Shown: piece by piece, positions 48,812 through 59,587 of the stretch | Layout of the letters: every line of letters begins with the position of its first letter | How positions within the stretch are numbered: the stretch's first letter is position 1 | NCBI RefSeq assembly: GCF_000376845.1 | Contig: NZ_AQXY01000020.1 | Span: 1 to 64,000, forward strand | Reading direction: 5' to 3' | DNA: 64,000 bases | DNA from: Thioalkalivibrio sp. ALE14 | GTDB taxonomy: Bacteria > Pseudomonadota > Gammaproteobacteria > Ectothiorhodospirales > Ectothiorhodospiraceae | Position numbers and translations under genes: made by a program | Notes under the pieces: generated by a model | What the model saw: only the letters and a program-made list of their open reading frames with translations | The model's database searches: none | What the model was told of the DNA's origin: nothing

Positions 48812-50071
48812 ATGAATCTGACCGAATTGAAGCGGATGTCCGCTGCCGATCTCGTGGCCTTCGCCGAAGAAAAGGGCATCGAGAACATGTCCCGCGCGCG
48901 CAAGCAGGAGATCATCTTTGCCCTGCTCAAGGCCCACGCCAAGAGCGGCGAGGCTATCTACGGCGACGGCGTTCTCGAGATCCTCTCCGACGGCTTCGGC
49001 TTTCTCCGCAGTGCCGACAGCTCCTACCAGGCGGGCCCGGACGATGTGTATGTCTCGCCCAGCCAGATCCGCCGCTTTGGCCTGCGCACTGGCGACACCA
49101 TCTCCGGCAAGATCCGCCCGCCCAAGGACAACGAGCGCTACTTCGCGCTGCTGAAGGTCTCGGAGATCAACTTCGAGCCACCGGAGAACGCCAAGCACAA
49201 GGTGCTGTTCGAGAACCTCACCCCGCTGCATGCCAACGAGCGCATGCGCATGGAGCGCGGCAACGGCTCCACCGAGGACATCACCGCCCGCGTCATCGAC
49301 ATCGTCGCGCCCTTCGGGAAAGGCCAGCGTGGCCTGATCGTCTCCCCGCCCAAGGCGGGCAAGACGCTGATGCTGCAGAACATCGCGCAGAGCATCGCCG
49401 GCAACTATCCCGAGTGCTACCTGATCGTGCTGCTGATCGACGAACGCCCGGAAGAGGTCACCGAGATGGACCGGATGGTCCAGGGCGAGGTCGTTTCCTC
49501 CACCTTCGACGAGCCGGCCCAGCGCCATGTGCAGGTCGCCGAGATGGTGATCGAAAAGGCCAAGCGCCTGGTCGAGCACAAGCGCGACGTGGTTATCCTG
49601 CTGGACTCCATCACCCGCCTGGCGCGCGCCTACAACACCGTTGCCCCCAGTTCCGGCAAGGTGCTGACCGGCGGTGTCGACGCCAACGCCCTGCACCGCC
49701 CCAAGCGCTTCTTCGGCGCCGCGCGCAACGTGGAAGAGGGCGGCAGCCTGACCATTCTCGCCACCGCGCTGGTCGAGACCGGCTCCAAAATGGACGAGGT
49801 GATCTACGAGGAGTTCAAGGGCACGGGCAACATGGAGATCCACCTGGAGCGGCGCATCGCGGAGAAGCGTATCTATCCGGCGATCAACGTGAACCGCTCG
49901 GGCACCCGTCGCGAAGAACTGCTGACCGCGCCGGACGAGCTGCAAAAGCTCTGGATCCTGCGCAAGTTCCTGCACGGCATGGACGACATCGAGGCCATGG
50001 AATTCCTGCTCGGCCGCATGCAGTCGTCCAAGACCAATTCCGACTTCTTCGACCAGATGAAGCGCAGCTAG
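48812..50071 (+). CDS. rho: Transcription termination factor Rho
   Basis: Encodes 419 residues. N-terminal RHO_N ([39 protein letters not shown]), the RNA-binding domain ([41 protein letters not shown]), Walker [12 protein letters not shown], and Q/R loops ([23 protein letters not shown]). The length is that of standard Rho. The 190-base leader from trxA may hold the usual Rho autoregulation site. It lies convergent with the gene for its antagonist Rof. Confidence 0.98.
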   Translation: MNLTELKRMSAADLVAFAEEKGIENMSRARKQEIIFALLKAHAKSGEAIYGDGVLEILSDGFGFLRSADSSYQAGPDDVYVSPSQIRRFGLRTGDTISGKIRPPKDNERYFALLKVSEINFEPPENAKHKVLFENLTPLHANERMRMERGNGSTEDITARVIDIVAPFGKGQRGLIVSPPKAGKTLMLQNIAQSIAGNYPECYLIVLLIDERPEEVTEMDRMVQGEVVSSTFDEPAQRHVQVAEMVIEKAKRLVEHKRDVVILLDSITRLARAYNTVAPSSGKVLTGGVDANALHRPKRFFGAARNVEEGGSLTILATALVETGSKMDEVIYEEFKGTGNMEIHLERRIAEKRIYPAINVNRSGTRREELLTAPDELQKLWILRKFLHGMDDIEAMEFLLGRMQSSKTNSDFFDQMKRS

Positions 50072-50265
50072 CTGAGACCCGCTGCGGCCGCCTCTGCCTC
50101 GAAAGGCAAGGGCGGTTTACAGGAAGGTTCGAAGTACGGAAGGTTTCAGGGCTATCCGGGTACGGCCGAGGCCTCGTGGGTCGGCCCATCGCCGGAGGCT
50201 GTTACAGGCCCGTTTTGATCCGTTCTTCCCGTCTTCATGCCTTCCTGTAGAGTGCCTTTTGGTGT
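50072..50265. other. Convergent intergenic region between rho and rof
   Basis: About 195 bases without a gene. Short inverted repeats (e.g. GCCTCTGCCTCGAAAGGCAAGGGC area) are present, but there is no clear T-tract terminator for either side. Transcript ends may be Rho-dependent. Confidence 0.3.
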
Positions 50266-50514
50266 TCAGCCCGAGACGGGTTCGAAGCTGATCAGCCGGT
50301 CCAGGCGCCACCATTGCCGGCGGCCCGCCGTATCACGCAGGATCAGGTACTCGGCGCCGCGCCGGGTGCGCAGGTCCAGCGGGCGCACGATCGCGATCCG
50401 GTCCATCGCCCCGCGCCGCCAGTGCGTGCGCAGGAACTGCCCGCGCACGATCGCGAGCTCCAGCTCGGAGTAGCGTTCGCAGGCAATCGGCGTGTAGGGC
50501 GGCGCGGCGCTCAC
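50266..50514 (-). CDS. rof: Rho-binding antiterminator Rof (YaeO)
   Basis: Encodes 82 residues from GTG 50514, coupled to the upstream stop (GTGA). The sequence aligns with YaeO/Rof: PYTPIACERYSELELAIVRG, GAEYLILRD and WWRLDRLISFEP (Rof has Y-x-P-I-x-C-x-x-Y-x-x-L-E-L-A, E-Y-L and R-L-D-K-I-x-S-F). Rof binds Rho's primary RNA site and inhibits termination. Its location right beside rho is notable, since in E. coli the two genes are far apart. Confidence 0.75.
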   Translation of the reverse strand: MSAAPPYTPIACERYSELELAIVRGQFLRTHWRRGAMDRIAIVRPLDLRTRRGAEYLILRDTAGRRQWWRLDRLISFEPVSG

Positions 50515-50708
50515 TCGCCCTCCCGTCGGGCCTCGATGCGCGGGATCTCCTCGTCCCCGGTATCCTCGCGGCGGAACACGATGGGGGCACAGCACACCGC
50601 GCAGTCCTCGACCCACTCGCGGTCGTTGCTGACCATGTCCACCGTGATCTCGCCGGGCTCGCCGCACCAGGGGCAGGCAAAACCGACAAACTCCACGGGA
50701 CGCATCAT
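50511..50708 (-). CDS. CPXCG-motif cysteine-rich protein
   Basis: Encodes 65 residues. FACPWCGEPGEITVD and EDCAVCCAPIVF give two CxxC pairs that likely bind one zinc. This is a small, conserved gammaproteobacterial family of unknown function. Starts and stops overlap hemW and rof. Confidence 0.85.
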   Translation of the reverse strand: MMRPVEFVGFACPWCGEPGEITVDMVSNDREWVEDCAVCCAPIVFRREDTGDEEIPRIEARREGE

Positions 50709-51919
50709 CGACTCTCCTCCCGGCCCGCGGGCCAGGCTATCGGCGTGGCGATCGACTCCTGCGGAGTCCCTTCCGGAAGAAACCGTTCCAGCACGTCATT
50801 GAGAAACGCCAGGCCCCTTTCCGTGGCCTGCAGGCGTTCCGTATCCCCTACCAGGAGCCCTTCGGCGCGCAGTTTGGCAAGCGCCGGTTCCAGCGCCGGC
50901 AGTGGCAGCCCGCAACGGGCCTCGAAGCTCGCAGCGGGAACGCCCTCCACCAGCCGCAGCGCATTCAGCATGAATTCGAACGGCCGTTCCGCCGGGGGCA
51001 CCGCCTGATCCTTGTGCTGCTGCGGGGCGGCCAGATAGGCCTCCGGCTGGCGCAGCTTGATGCGGCGCAGGATCCGGCCCTCGTGCACCTGCGTCAGTTT
51101 GCCGTGGGCCCCGGCGCCGATGCCGAGGTAGTCGCCGAAGGTCCAGTAGTTGCGGTTGTGCCGACATGTCTGCCCCGCGCGTGCATAGGCGGATACCTCG
51201 TATCGAGTATAGCCAGCCGCCGCCAGATCGGACTGGCCGCGGGCAAACAATTCCTCGATCGTCGCGTCCTCCGGCAGCTCGGGCGGGCGGGCCGCGAACA
51301 GGGTGTTCGGCTCCAGGGTCAGCTGGTACCAGGAGATATGCCCCGGGTCCTGTTCGATCGCCGCCCGCAGGTCCGCGAGGCCCGCCGTGACCGACTGGTC
51401 CGGCAGGCCGAACATCAGGTCCAGGTTGATCGCCTCGAAGCCGGCGGCGCGGGCGTGCTCCACCGCGCTGCGCGCCTCGGCCGCCCCGTGGATGCGCCCG
51501 AGGCGCGCGAGCATCGCGTCGTCAAAGCTCTGGACGCCCAGCGACAGCCGGTTGACCCCGGCCTCGCGGTAGCCGCGAAAGTAGGCGCGATCGGCGGTGC
51601 CGGGGTTGGCCTCCAGCGTCACCTCGCAGTCCGGGCGCAGCGGCAGCCGGGCGCGCAGACCGGACATGAGTTCGTTCAGCGCCTCCGGCGGGAACAGGCT
51701 GGGGGTGCCGCCGCCGATGAATATGCTTTCCAGCCGTCGCCCCCAGACGTCCGGTAGCTGGCCTTCCAGGTCACGCAGCAGTGCTGCCACGTACGCGTCG
51801 AACGGCGCCTCCCCCCGTGGTTCGTGCGAGTTGAAGTCGCAATACGGGCACTTGCGCACGCACCAGGGCAGGTGCACGTACAACGCCAGCGGTGGCGGAT
51901 GGGTCATCGCGGGGTTCAT
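50705..51919 (-). CDS. hemW: HemW, radical SAM haem chaperone (HemN-like)
   Basis: Encodes 404 residues from ATG 51919 (51907 is an equal alternative; neither has a good ribosome-binding site). LALYVHLPWCVRKCPYCDFNSHEP holds the CxxxCxxC iron-sulphur site, then ESIFIGGGTPSLFP and VTLEANPGT, NRLSLGVQSFDD and LDLMFGLPDQ. HemW lacks the extra HemN residues and transfers haem rather than oxidising coproporphyrinogen. It commonly lies next to rdgB, as here. Confidence 0.9.
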   Translation of the reverse strand: MNPAMTHPPPLALYVHLPWCVRKCPYCDFNSHEPRGEAPFDAYVAALLRDLEGQLPDVWGRRLESIFIGGGTPSLFPPEALNELMSGLRARLPLRPDCEVTLEANPGTADRAYFRGYREAGVNRLSLGVQSFDDAMLARLGRIHGAAEARSAVEHARAAGFEAINLDLMFGLPDQSVTAGLADLRAAIEQDPGHISWYQLTLEPNTLFAARPPELPEDATIEELFARGQSDLAAAGYTRYEVSAYARAGQTCRHNRNYWTFGDYLGIGAGAHGKLTQVHEGRILRRIKLRQPEAYLAAPQQHKDQAVPPAERPFEFMLNALRLVEGVPAASFEARCGLPLPALEPALAKLRAEGLLVGDTERLQATERGLAFLNDVLERFLPEGTPQESIATPIAWPAGREESR

Positions 51920-51967
51920 GTGCGGAGCATAGGCGAGGGGGCGGGTGGGGTCGAAAGCACGCAGTCC

Positions 51968-52092
51968 CGTCATTGCGGCCTCACGCGCCGGGGTTTCCCT
52001 GCCGATCGCCACGGCGCTGCGCGCCTCGCGATGACGGGGGGCAAGAAGCATCGTCATCGCGAGCGCCGCAGGCGCGTGGCGATCTCTCCGGG
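51968..52092. repeat. REP-type inverted repeats between hemW and rdgB
   Basis: CCCGTCATTGCGGCC and CGCGATGACGGG, with CATCGTCATCGCGAGCG and GCGCGTGGCGATCT, are the CGTCAT...ATGACG units of REP/BIME elements. They lie downstream of rdgB and upstream of hemW on the minus strand. Confidence 0.7.
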
Positions 52093-52120
52093 TGGCCCCG
52101 GTGCCGGACGGCGTGGGTTG

Positions 52121-52741
52121 TCAGGCCGGCGGGTTGCCCATGCGCGCGCGCAGGGCGGCCCCGAGCTCTTGCAGGGCCTGACCACGATGACTCAGGCGGT
52201 TCTTGGTCTCCGGGGGCAGCTCGGCCGAGGTGCAACCTTCCCGGGGCACGAAGAACAGCGGGTCGTAGCCAAAGCCCTCGGCGCCGCTGGCCTGTTCCGC
52301 GATGCGCCCGGGCCACACCCCCTGGGCGATGATCGGCGCCGGATCCTCGGCATGCTCCAGGTACACCACGACCGCGCGGAACCGTGCGCCGCGCTGTTCC
52401 GGCGGGACGCCGGCCAGTGCCTCCAGCAGCTTGGCGTTATTGGCCGCGTCGTCGCCATCGGGGCCGGCATAGCGGGCGGAGTAGATCCCCGGCTGGCCGT
52501 GCAGGGCATCGACCTCCAGCCCGGAGTCGTCGGCGATCGCCGGCAGCCCGGTGTGGCGGGCGGCGTTGCGCGCCTTGAGGATCGCGTTCTCCACGAACGT
52601 CAGGCCGGTCTCGTCGGCCTCGGGTACGGCGTGCTCGGACTGTGCCTCGACCGCCAGCCCCAGCGGTTCCAGCAGGGCGCGGATCTCGCGCAACTTGCCG
52701 GGGTTGCCGGTGGCAAGGACGACGCGGCGAGCCTCACTCAT
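52121..52741 (-). CDS. rdgB: dITP/XTP pyrophosphatase (RdgB)
   Basis: Encodes 206 residues: [20 protein letters not shown] (nucleotide-binding start), [46 protein letters not shown], then [12 protein letters not shown] and [11 protein letters not shown]. The standard HAM1 family; it removes deaminated purine nucleotides. Two bases separate it from rph, with which it forms the usual rph-rdgB pair. Confidence 0.95.
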   Translation of the reverse strand: MSEARRVVLATGNPGKLREIRALLEPLGLAVEAQSEHAVPEADETGLTFVENAILKARNAARHTGLPAIADDSGLEVDALHGQPGIYSARYAGPDGDDAANNAKLLEALAGVPPEQRGARFRAVVVYLEHAEDPAPIIAQGVWPGRIAEQASGAEGFGYDPLFFVPREGCTSAELPPETKNRLSHRGQALQELGAALRARMGNPPA

Positions 52742-52744
52742 GGT

Positions 52745-53464
52745 TCAGCCCTCTGCGAGCACGGCGCGTTGGGCCTCGCAGATCTCCTGGATGCCCTTCT
52801 CGCCCAGGTCCAGCATCTGGTCCAGCTCGTCGCGGCGGAAGGCGTGGCCCTCAGCCGTGCCCTGGATCTCGATCACGCCGCCGGCCTCGTTCATCACCAG
52901 GTTGAGGTCGGTCTCGGCCTGCGAGTCCTCGTCGTAATCCAGGTCCAGCACCGGCTCGCCGCCGAAGATGCCCACCGAGATCGCCGCCACCTGACCGTGC
53001 AGCGGGTCCTTGCGGATCAGGCCCTGTTCGCGCGCCTTGCGGATGGCGTCGTACAGCGCGACATAGGCCCCGCTGATCGAGGCGGTACGGGTGCCGCCGT
53101 CGGCCTGGATCACGTCGCAGTCGACAATGATCTGGCGCTCGCCCAGGGCCTCGAGGTCCACGACCGCGCGTAGTGAACGGCCGATCAGGCGCTGGATCTC
53201 CATGGTGCGTCCGCCCAGCTTGCCGCGGGCGGCCTCGCGCACCATGCGGTCGTGGGTGGAGCGCGGAAGCATGCTGTATTCGGCCGTCACCCAGCCGCGG
53301 CCCTTGTTCTTCAGCCACGGCGGTACGCGCGATTCCACCGTGGCGTTGCACAGCACGCGCGTGTCCCCGAATTCCACCAGTACGGAACCCTCCGCGTGCC
53401 GGGTGAAATGGCGGGTAAAACGCACGGGGCGCATCGCGTCGGCTGCTCGGCCACTGGGTCGCAT
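52745..53464 (-). CDS. rph: Ribonuclease PH
   Basis: Encodes 239 residues: [108 protein letters not shown]. It trims 3' ends of tRNA phosphorolytically. Diverges from yicC, a frequent neighbour. Confidence 0.97.
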   Translation of the reverse strand: MRPSGRAADAMRPVRFTRHFTRHAEGSVLVEFGDTRVLCNATVESRVPPWLKNKGRGWVTAEYSMLPRSTHDRMVREAARGKLGGRTMEIQRLIGRSLRAVVDLEALGERQIIVDCDVIQADGGTRTASISGAYVALYDAIRKAREQGLIRKDPLHGQVAAISVGIFGGEPVLDLDYDEDSQAETDLNLVMNEAGGVIEIQGTAEGHAFRRDELDQMLDLGEKGIQEICEAQRAVLAEG

Positions 53465-53548
53465 GCTGTGATCCTTGCTAGATTTGAGAGGGGCGCAGTA
53501 TACGGGCCGCCACCGCCATACGCAGCAGGGACCGTAACGGGGGGAAGC

Positions 53549-54412
53549 ATGATTACCAGCATGACCGGATTTGCCCGGCACGCGATGACACTGGACGCGG
53601 GCGTTTTCGACTGGGAGCTGAAAAGCGTCAATCACCGCTACCTGGAACTGCGCATCCATCTCCCCGACCCCCTGCGCTCGCTGGAGGCCGAGGTGCGCAA
53701 TCGCCTGAAGGCCCGCCTCGCACGCGGCAAGGTGGATGCGGTTCTGCGCGATCGCGGCCAGGCCGACAGTGCCCCGGAGGCCTTCGATCAGGAGCGGGCC
53801 CAGGCGCTGATCGGTGCCTGCGCGTCGATCGAGCGCCTGATGCCCAACCCGGCGCCGGTGTCGCCGCTGGATGTGTTGCGCTGGCCGGGCGTATTGCAGG
53901 ATACCGCGGATGTCGGGGAGGCCCTGGCGGCCCCGTTGCTCGCCGGCTTCGACCACGCGCTGGAGGCCCTGGTCGAGATGCGCATGACGGAGGGGGCGGC
54001 CCTGGCCGACGGCATGCGCTCGCGCCTGAACGCGCTGGCGGGGCATGCCCGGACGGTCCGCGCGCGGCGCGAGCCGATGCTGGACGAGCAGCGCAGCCGC
54101 ATCCTCGCCCGCATCCACGAACTGGACCTGAACCTCGACCCGAAGCGTCTGGAACAGGAGGTGGCCCTGCTGGCCCAGCGCATGGATATCGCCGAGGAGC
54201 TGGACCGCATCGACGGCCATGTGGCCGCCGTGCACGAGATTCTGGACCAGGGTGGGCCCAGCGGGCGACGGCTCGACTTCCTGATGCAGGAGTTCAACCG
54301 CGAGGCTAATACCATCTCGTCCAAGTCGCATGACCTGGAGATCACCCGCGCGACGGTGGAGATGAAGGTCCTGATCGAGCAGCTGCGCGAGCAGGTGCAG
54401 AACCTGGAATAG
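53549..54412 (+). CDS. yicC: YicC family endoribonuclease
   Basis: Encodes 287 residues: [20 protein letters not shown] with [15 protein letters not shown], then [10 protein letters not shown], and a C-terminal DUF1732 domain [64 protein letters not shown]. YicC is an RNase linked to stationary phase and small-RNA turnover. Divergent from rph. Confidence 0.95.
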   Translation: MITSMTGFARHAMTLDAGVFDWELKSVNHRYLELRIHLPDPLRSLEAEVRNRLKARLARGKVDAVLRDRGQADSAPEAFDQERAQALIGACASIERLMPNPAPVSPLDVLRWPGVLQDTADVGEALAAPLLAGFDHALEALVEMRMTEGAALADGMRSRLNALAGHARTVRARREPMLDEQRSRILARIHELDLNLDPKRLEQEVALLAQRMDIAEELDRIDGHVAAVHEILDQGGPSGRRLDFLMQEFNREANTISSKSHDLEITRATVEMKVLIEQLREQVQNLE

Positions 54413-54415
54413 CCG

Positions 54416-54637
54416 ATGCGCCGGTTTCGCCTGCGCCTGGCGATCTCGCGCCAGGAGATGGAGGACTACTACACCGGTCGCGCCGCGGTGGTCTTCGCCC
54501 AGGCCGACAGCGGCGAGAGCGTGCAATTCCCCGCGCGGCTGCTGCGCAGCCACCTGGATCAGCGTGGCGTGCACGGCGTCTTCGAGCTCGTCACCGATGA
54601 CGACTACAAGCTGCGGGAGTTCCGTCGTCTCCGGTGA
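54416..54637 (+). CDS. DUF2835 family protein
   Basis: Encodes 73 residues: [44 protein letters not shown] and [12 protein letters not shown]. This is the small DUF2835 family of gammaproteobacteria, function unknown. The start follows yicC by 3 bases, so it is cotranscribed. Confidence 0.8.
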   Translation: MRRFRLRLAISRQEMEDYYTGRAAVVFAQADSGESVQFPARLLRSHLDQRGVHGVFELVTDDDYKLREFRRLR

Positions 54638-54656
54638 CGGAAATTCCCCTCAGGCC

Positions 54657-54684
54657 CTTGAAAACGCGGGATGTGTCCCTACCT
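54657..54684 (+). promoter_or_regulatory. Sigma-32-like heat-shock promoter of the hsp20 gene
   Basis: CTTGAAA (54657-54663), a 13-base spacer and CCCTACCT (54677-54684) resemble the heat-shock consensus CTTGAAA/CCCCATNT with a good spacing. The Hsp20 start is 43 bases downstream. Confidence 0.6.
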
Positions 54685-54726
54685 CTATGGGTGAGTCAGA
54701 TGACACCCGTACAAGGAGGGAACGCC

Positions 54727-55158
54727 ATGACCATGACCCGTTACGAACCGTTCAGCCTGCTCGGCCAACTGTCGCGTGAACTCGGCCGCATGCCGGACAT
54801 GCCCGGCACCGAGGACTCCGCCGCAACCTCCGACTGGGCGCCCGCGGTGGATATCCGCGAAGAGACCGATGCCTACGTGCTGCACGCCGACATCCCCGGG
54901 GTGGACCCGAAGGATATCGAGCTGCACATGGAAAACGGCGTGCTGACCCTGCGCGGCGAGCGCAAGCACGAGAGCGAGGAAGAGAAGAACGGCTACAAGC
55001 GCATCGAACGCGTGCGCGGCACCTTCTTCCGCCGCTTCTCCCTGCCGGACACGGCGGATGCCGAGAACATCTCCGCGCGCAGCGAGAATGGCGTGCTGGA
55101 GGTTCGCATCCCGAAGCAGGCCCGCGTGCAGCCGCGCCGGATCCAGATCGAGAGCTGA
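54727..55158 (+). CDS. Small heat-shock protein Hsp20 (IbpA-like)
   Basis: Encodes 143 residues from ATG 54727 (AAGGAGG upstream). Alpha-crystallin domain: DWAPAVDIREETDAYVLHADIPGVDPKDIELHMENGVLTLRGER in parts, GTFFRRFSLPDTADAENISARSENGVLEVRIPK. The A-x-x-x-n-G-v-L motif and IxI-like tail (RRIQIES) are typical. It holds unfolding proteins in a folding-competent state and is probably heat-induced. Confidence 0.95.
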   Translation: MTMTRYEPFSLLGQLSRELGRMPDMPGTEDSAATSDWAPAVDIREETDAYVLHADIPGVDPKDIELHMENGVLTLRGERKHESEEEKNGYKRIERVRGTFFRRFSLPDTADAENISARSENGVLEVRIPKQARVQPRRIQIES

Positions 55159-55220
55159 TCCGGCACCCAACCCGCCCGCGACCGGTCCGGCCGTGGGCTA
55201 CACGGGCGCTGCCGGCGCAA

Positions 55221-55502
55221 GGGAGACGCTGATTGAATCGCACGTCCGCGTTGGTGCCCCCTGTTTTCCGAGACAAGGCGCGTCGTGCAGCGGGTAGTGG
55301 TTCTACCCGCAAGCGGCGCAACGCAGGATCGGGGAACAGGGGGCACCAACCCCACAAGCCATTGAATGCAGGGGCTCGGCCGCTTTTGCGTGGGAACGGC
55401 GTTGCGGTTCCCTTGTGCAGAATGACTGCACGGCAGTCACCGCGCCTTGTTCGCACGCAAAAGCGACTCGAGCGCGGACGCGCGATTCAATCAGCGTCTC
55501 CC
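55221..55502. mobile_element. 282-bp structured MITE-like element
   Basis: Terminal inverted repeats 55221-55251 and 55472-55502 (GGGAGACGCTGATTGAATCG and onward) match over 31 bases with about two changes. Inside are two further hairpins: 55251-55271 with 55329-55349 (19/21 matches; an inner GCGGGTAG/CTACCCGC stem), and 55381-55397 with 55449-55465 (16/17). No open frame of note. A non-autonomous transposable element or structured RNA. Confidence 0.7.
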
Positions 55503-55678
55503 AAGCGGGCGGCGCTTCGTTTTTTGGAAACGACCACAGGGTCCGTGCCAAGCGATTTACAAGACCGATGCACGGGTGACAGCCGAATCCCGGCTATCAT
55601 GGGAAGGGTCGAGACCCCGAACCACAGCGGGATCCGGGTGTCCCCCGAGGATCGGACAGAGGCAACTCTGGGAGTGCA

Positions 55679-56605
<927 letters not shown>

Positions 56606-56631
56606 CCCGGAACGCAACGTAAGGAGCGCCC

Positions 56632-57981
56632 ATGCGTCGGTTGATCCCCCTCCTGATCCTGGCCCTGGCCCTGCTCGGGGCCGCGCCGGCCACCGCCCAG
56701 CTGCCGGCGGCCGTGGACGGCCAGCCCCTGCCCTCGCTGGCGCCGATGCTCGAGCGCACCATCCCCGGGGTGGTGAACATCGCCACCCGCTCGCGGGTGG
56801 TGGAGTCGGTCAGCCCGCTGTTCGACGACCCCTTCTTCCGCCGTTTCTTCGATGTCCCCGAGCGTTCGCGCGAACGCGAGCGCCAGGGCCTGGGCTCCGG
56901 CGTGATCGTGGATGCCGAGGCGGGTACCATCCTCACCAACAGCCACGTGATCGCGCGCGCCGACACCATCCTGGTCACGCTCCATGACGGCCGCCAGTAC
57001 GAGGCCGAGGTGGTGGGCACCGACCCGGCTACCGACGTCGCCGTGATCCGCATCGACGCGGAGGACCTGCAGGCGATCCCGCTGGCGGATTCCGACGCCC
57101 TGCGCGTGGGCGACTTCGTGGTCGCCATCGGCAACCCCTTCGGCCTGGGACAGACCGTGACCAGCGGTATCGTCAGCGCCCTGGGCCGCAGCGGGCTGGG
57201 CGGCGCCGGCTTCGAGGACTTCATTCAGACCGATGCCTCCATCAACCCGGGCAACTCCGGCGGGGCATTGGTGAACCTGCGCGGCGAACTGGTCGGCATC
57301 AACACCGCCATCCTTGCCCGGGGCGGCGGCAATATCGGCATCGGCTTCGCGATCCCGACCAACATGGCCAGCCAGATCCAGGATCACCTGCTGGCCGAGG
57401 GCCGCGTGGAGCGCGGCGCGCTGGGCGTGGAGATGCAGGACCTGACCCCGGCGCTGGCCCAGGCCTTTGGCCTGGACCTCTCGCAGGGCGCCGTGATTAC
57501 CCGGGTAGTGCGCGGCTCGGCCGCCGAACGCGCGGGCCTGCTGCACGGAGATGTCGTGCTGCGGGTGGATGGCCAGCCGGTGCGCAGCGCCAGCGACCTG
57601 CGCAATCGCCTCGGCCTGCTGCGCGCCGGCTCCGAGGTGGAGCTGGACGTCCTGCGCGACGGGACGGAACAGCCGATCGTCGCGCGACTGGATCGCCCGG
57701 AAGAGCGGCGTATCGAGGGAGCGGCCATCCACCCGCGCCTCGACGGCGTGCGTTTGTCGGAGACCACCGGAAACGACGGCCGCAGCCGCGTGGCGGCGAT
57801 CGCGGTGGAACCCGGTACCGCCGGGGCCCGTGCCGGCCTGCGCCCTGGCGACGTGCTGCTTGCGATCAACCGCCAGCGCATCGAGCGTCTGTCCGACCTG
57901 CCGCAGCAACTCGCCGCCCAGCAGACCCTGGAGCTGCAACTACGACGCGGTAACCAGACCCTCTACCTGACCCTGCGCTGA
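56632..57981 (+). CDS. degP: HtrA/DegP-family periplasmic serine protease
   Basis: Encodes 449 residues. Signal peptide LLALALLGAAPATAQ. Catalytic triad: NSHVI (His), DVAVIRID (Asp), NPGNSGGALVN (Ser). Two PDZ domains follow (RGALGVEMQDLTPALAQAFGL... and a second near AGARAGLRPGDVLLAINRQRI). It degrades or refolds misfolded envelope proteins. DegQ and DegP cannot be separated by sequence here. Confidence 0.95.
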   Translation: MRRLIPLLILALALLGAAPATAQLPAAVDGQPLPSLAPMLERTIPGVVNIATRSRVVESVSPLFDDPFFRRFFDVPERSRERERQGLGSGVIVDAEAGTILTNSHVIARADTILVTLHDGRQYEAEVVGTDPATDVAVIRIDAEDLQAIPLADSDALRVGDFVVAIGNPFGLGQTVTSGIVSALGRSGLGGAGFEDFIQTDASINPGNSGGALVNLRGELVGINTAILARGGGNIGIGFAIPTNMASQIQDHLLAEGRVERGALGVEMQDLTPALAQAFGLDLSQGAVITRVVRGSAAERAGLLHGDVVLRVDGQPVRSASDLRNRLGLLRAGSEVELDVLRDGTEQPIVARLDRPEERRIEGAAIHPRLDGVRLSETTGNDGRSRVAAIAVEPGTAGARAGLRPGDVLLAINRQRIERLSDLPQQLAAQQTLELQLRRGNQTLYLTLR

Positions 57982-58380
57982 AGGCCGGCCGTGTTCCGTT
58001 GCGGCCACGTCCGTGCACTGCGCCTGCACCCCGGGGCACCACCGTATCCACCGTTAAACCGGCCACTTCCTCCGGCACGCCCCGTCATCCCGGCCGGAGC
58101 GAAGCGGAGAGCCGGGATCTCCCGCGCGGGAAAACTCCTGATGACCGGGACATCCCCGGGGGTGGAGATCCCGGATAACCGCTGCGCGGTTTCCGGGATG
58201 ACGGTGTGAGCGATGTTGCGGCCGGGATGGCCGGTTGATGCGCTGCGGTACGGGGGCAACCCCTGGTCTGACCCTGCCCTGTAGGAGCCTGCTCGCAGGC
58301 GAATGCACCTGCCCGCGTCCGACTTTGGCAGGGGCTTCGCCTGCGAGCAGGCTCCTACAGGGGGGCAGCGGGCGGGGGGA
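57982..58380. repeat. Intergenic REP region (two inverted-repeat elements)
   Basis: Element one, 58080-58205: CCCGTCATCCCGGCC and GGGATGACGGTG with inner AGCCGGGATCT and GGAGATCCCGG. Element two, 58279-58303 and 58336-58360: perfect 25-bp arms beginning CTGTAGGAGCCTGCTCGCAG and reading CCTGCGAGCAGGCTCCTACA, a widespread GC-rich REP form. No gene in this stretch. Confidence 0.8.
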
Positions 58381-58818
58381 TCAGAAACCGGGGGTGTTCT
58401 TCTCCACCCAGCGCTGGGTGCCGTCGGTCAGGGTCTCGCGTTTCCAGAACGGGGCCTCGTGCTTCAGGCGTTCCAGGATGTCACTGCAGGCATCGCGGGC
58501 GGCCACGCGGTGGGCCGACCAGGTGGCCACCAGCACCAGGGCGTCGCCGGGGCGCACGTCACCCACGCGGTGGGCCACATGGCAGCCGAGCAGCGGCCAG
58601 CGTGCCTCGGCCTCGGCGACGATGCGTTCCAGCTCGCGCTCGGTCATCCCCGGGTAGTGCTCCAGGAACAGCCCGGTCACGTCCTCGTCCTCGTTGAAGT
58701 CGCGCATGCGGCCGACGAACACGCTGGCCGCGCCGCGCGCATTCGCCGGGATGGCCTGCTCCGCCTGACGGACGATCTCCCAGGGGTCGAAGTCGCCGGT
58801 GTAGATCTCGACCGCCAC
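58381..58818 (-). CDS. moaE: Molybdopterin synthase large subunit MoaE
   Basis: Encodes 145 residues: [90 protein letters not shown]. These are the conserved MoaE blocks, with the Lys/Arg residues for precursor Z binding. It makes molybdopterin with MoaD, whose gene precedes it by one base. Confidence 0.97.
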   Translation of the reverse strand: MAVEIYTGDFDPWEIVRQAEQAIPANARGAASVFVGRMRDFNEDEDVTGLFLEHYPGMTERELERIVAEAEARWPLLGCHVAHRVGDVRPGDALVLVATWSAHRVAARDACSDILERLKHEAPFWKRETLTDGTQRWVEKNTPGF

Positions 58819-58819
58819 C

Positions 58820-59053
58820 CTAGCCCCCGGTCACCGGCGGGAAGTAGGCGACCTCGTCGCCGTCGCGCACCGGGGTCTCCAGGCTGGCCTGCTCCTGGTT
58901 CACCGCGGCCATCAGGCGTTCCGGCGGGGCCTCCTGATGCAGGTGCCGCCACAGTTCACCGACGGTCAGGCTGTCCCCGGGCAGCTCGGCTGCGTCGCCC
59001 TGGCGGCCCAGCTCCTCGCGCAGACGCGCAAAATAATGGACGTGTACGGTCAT
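58820..59053 (-). CDS. moaD: Molybdopterin synthase sulphur carrier MoaD
   Basis: Encodes 77 residues from ATG 59053. Ubiquitin-like fold: [52 protein letters not shown]. The obligatory C-terminal Gly-Gly that carries sulphur is intact. Upstream of moaE, divergent from moaC by 45 bases. Confidence 0.95.
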   Translation of the reverse strand: MTVHVHYFARLREELGRQGDAAELPGDSLTVGELWRHLHQEAPPERLMAAVNQEQASLETPVRDGDEVAYFPPVTGG

Positions 59054-59098
59054 TCCGGCCCCTGTAAACATGACTGCGAGTCAAGCATTATAGCCATC

Positions 59099-59587
59099 AT
59101 GAACGAATTCACTCACTTCGATGCCGAAGGCCATGCGCATATGGTCGACGTCGGCGAAAAGTCCGTCACCCATCGCGTGGCGATCGCCGAAGGCCGCATC
59201 CACATGCAGCCGGATACCCTCCAGCGCATCCGCGAAGGCCGCCATGCGAAGGGGGACGTCCTCGGCATCGCCCGGGTGGCTGGCATCATGGGGGCGAAGA
59301 AGACCGGCGACCTGATCCCGTTGTGCCACCCGATCGGCCTGACCCGGGTGGCCCTGGAGCTGGAGACGGAAGACACCGCCGTACGCGTGCAGGCCACCTG
59401 CGAGGTGCACGCCCAGACCGGGGTGGAGATGGAGGCACTGACAGCCGTATCCACCGCGCTGCTGACGGTCTACGACATGTGCAAGGCCGTGGATCGCGGC
59501 ATGCAAATTGATGGTGTTCGCCTGCTGGAGAAACGCGGGGGCCGCAGTGGCACCTGGCGGGCCGAACCGAAAGGAGATTCCGAATGA
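59099..59587 (+). CDS. moaC: Cyclic pyranopterin monophosphate synthase MoaC
   Basis: Encodes 162 residues: [113 protein letters not shown] (here [11 protein letters not shown]). All blocks for the second step of molybdenum cofactor synthesis are present. Confidence 0.97.
   Translation: MNEFTHFDAEGHAHMVDVGEKSVTHRVAIAEGRIHMQPDTLQRIREGRHAKGDVLGIARVAGIMGAKKTGDLIPLCHPIGLTRVALELETEDTAVRVQATCEVHAQTGVEMEALTAVSTALLTVYDMCKAVDRGMQIDGVRLLEKRGGRSGTWRAEPKGDSE

Noticed and set aside
48281..49975. A 564-codon minus-strand frame opposite rho and trxA
   Set aside because: Antisense to Rho and thioredoxin, both certain; low-complexity Gly/His/Gln composition.
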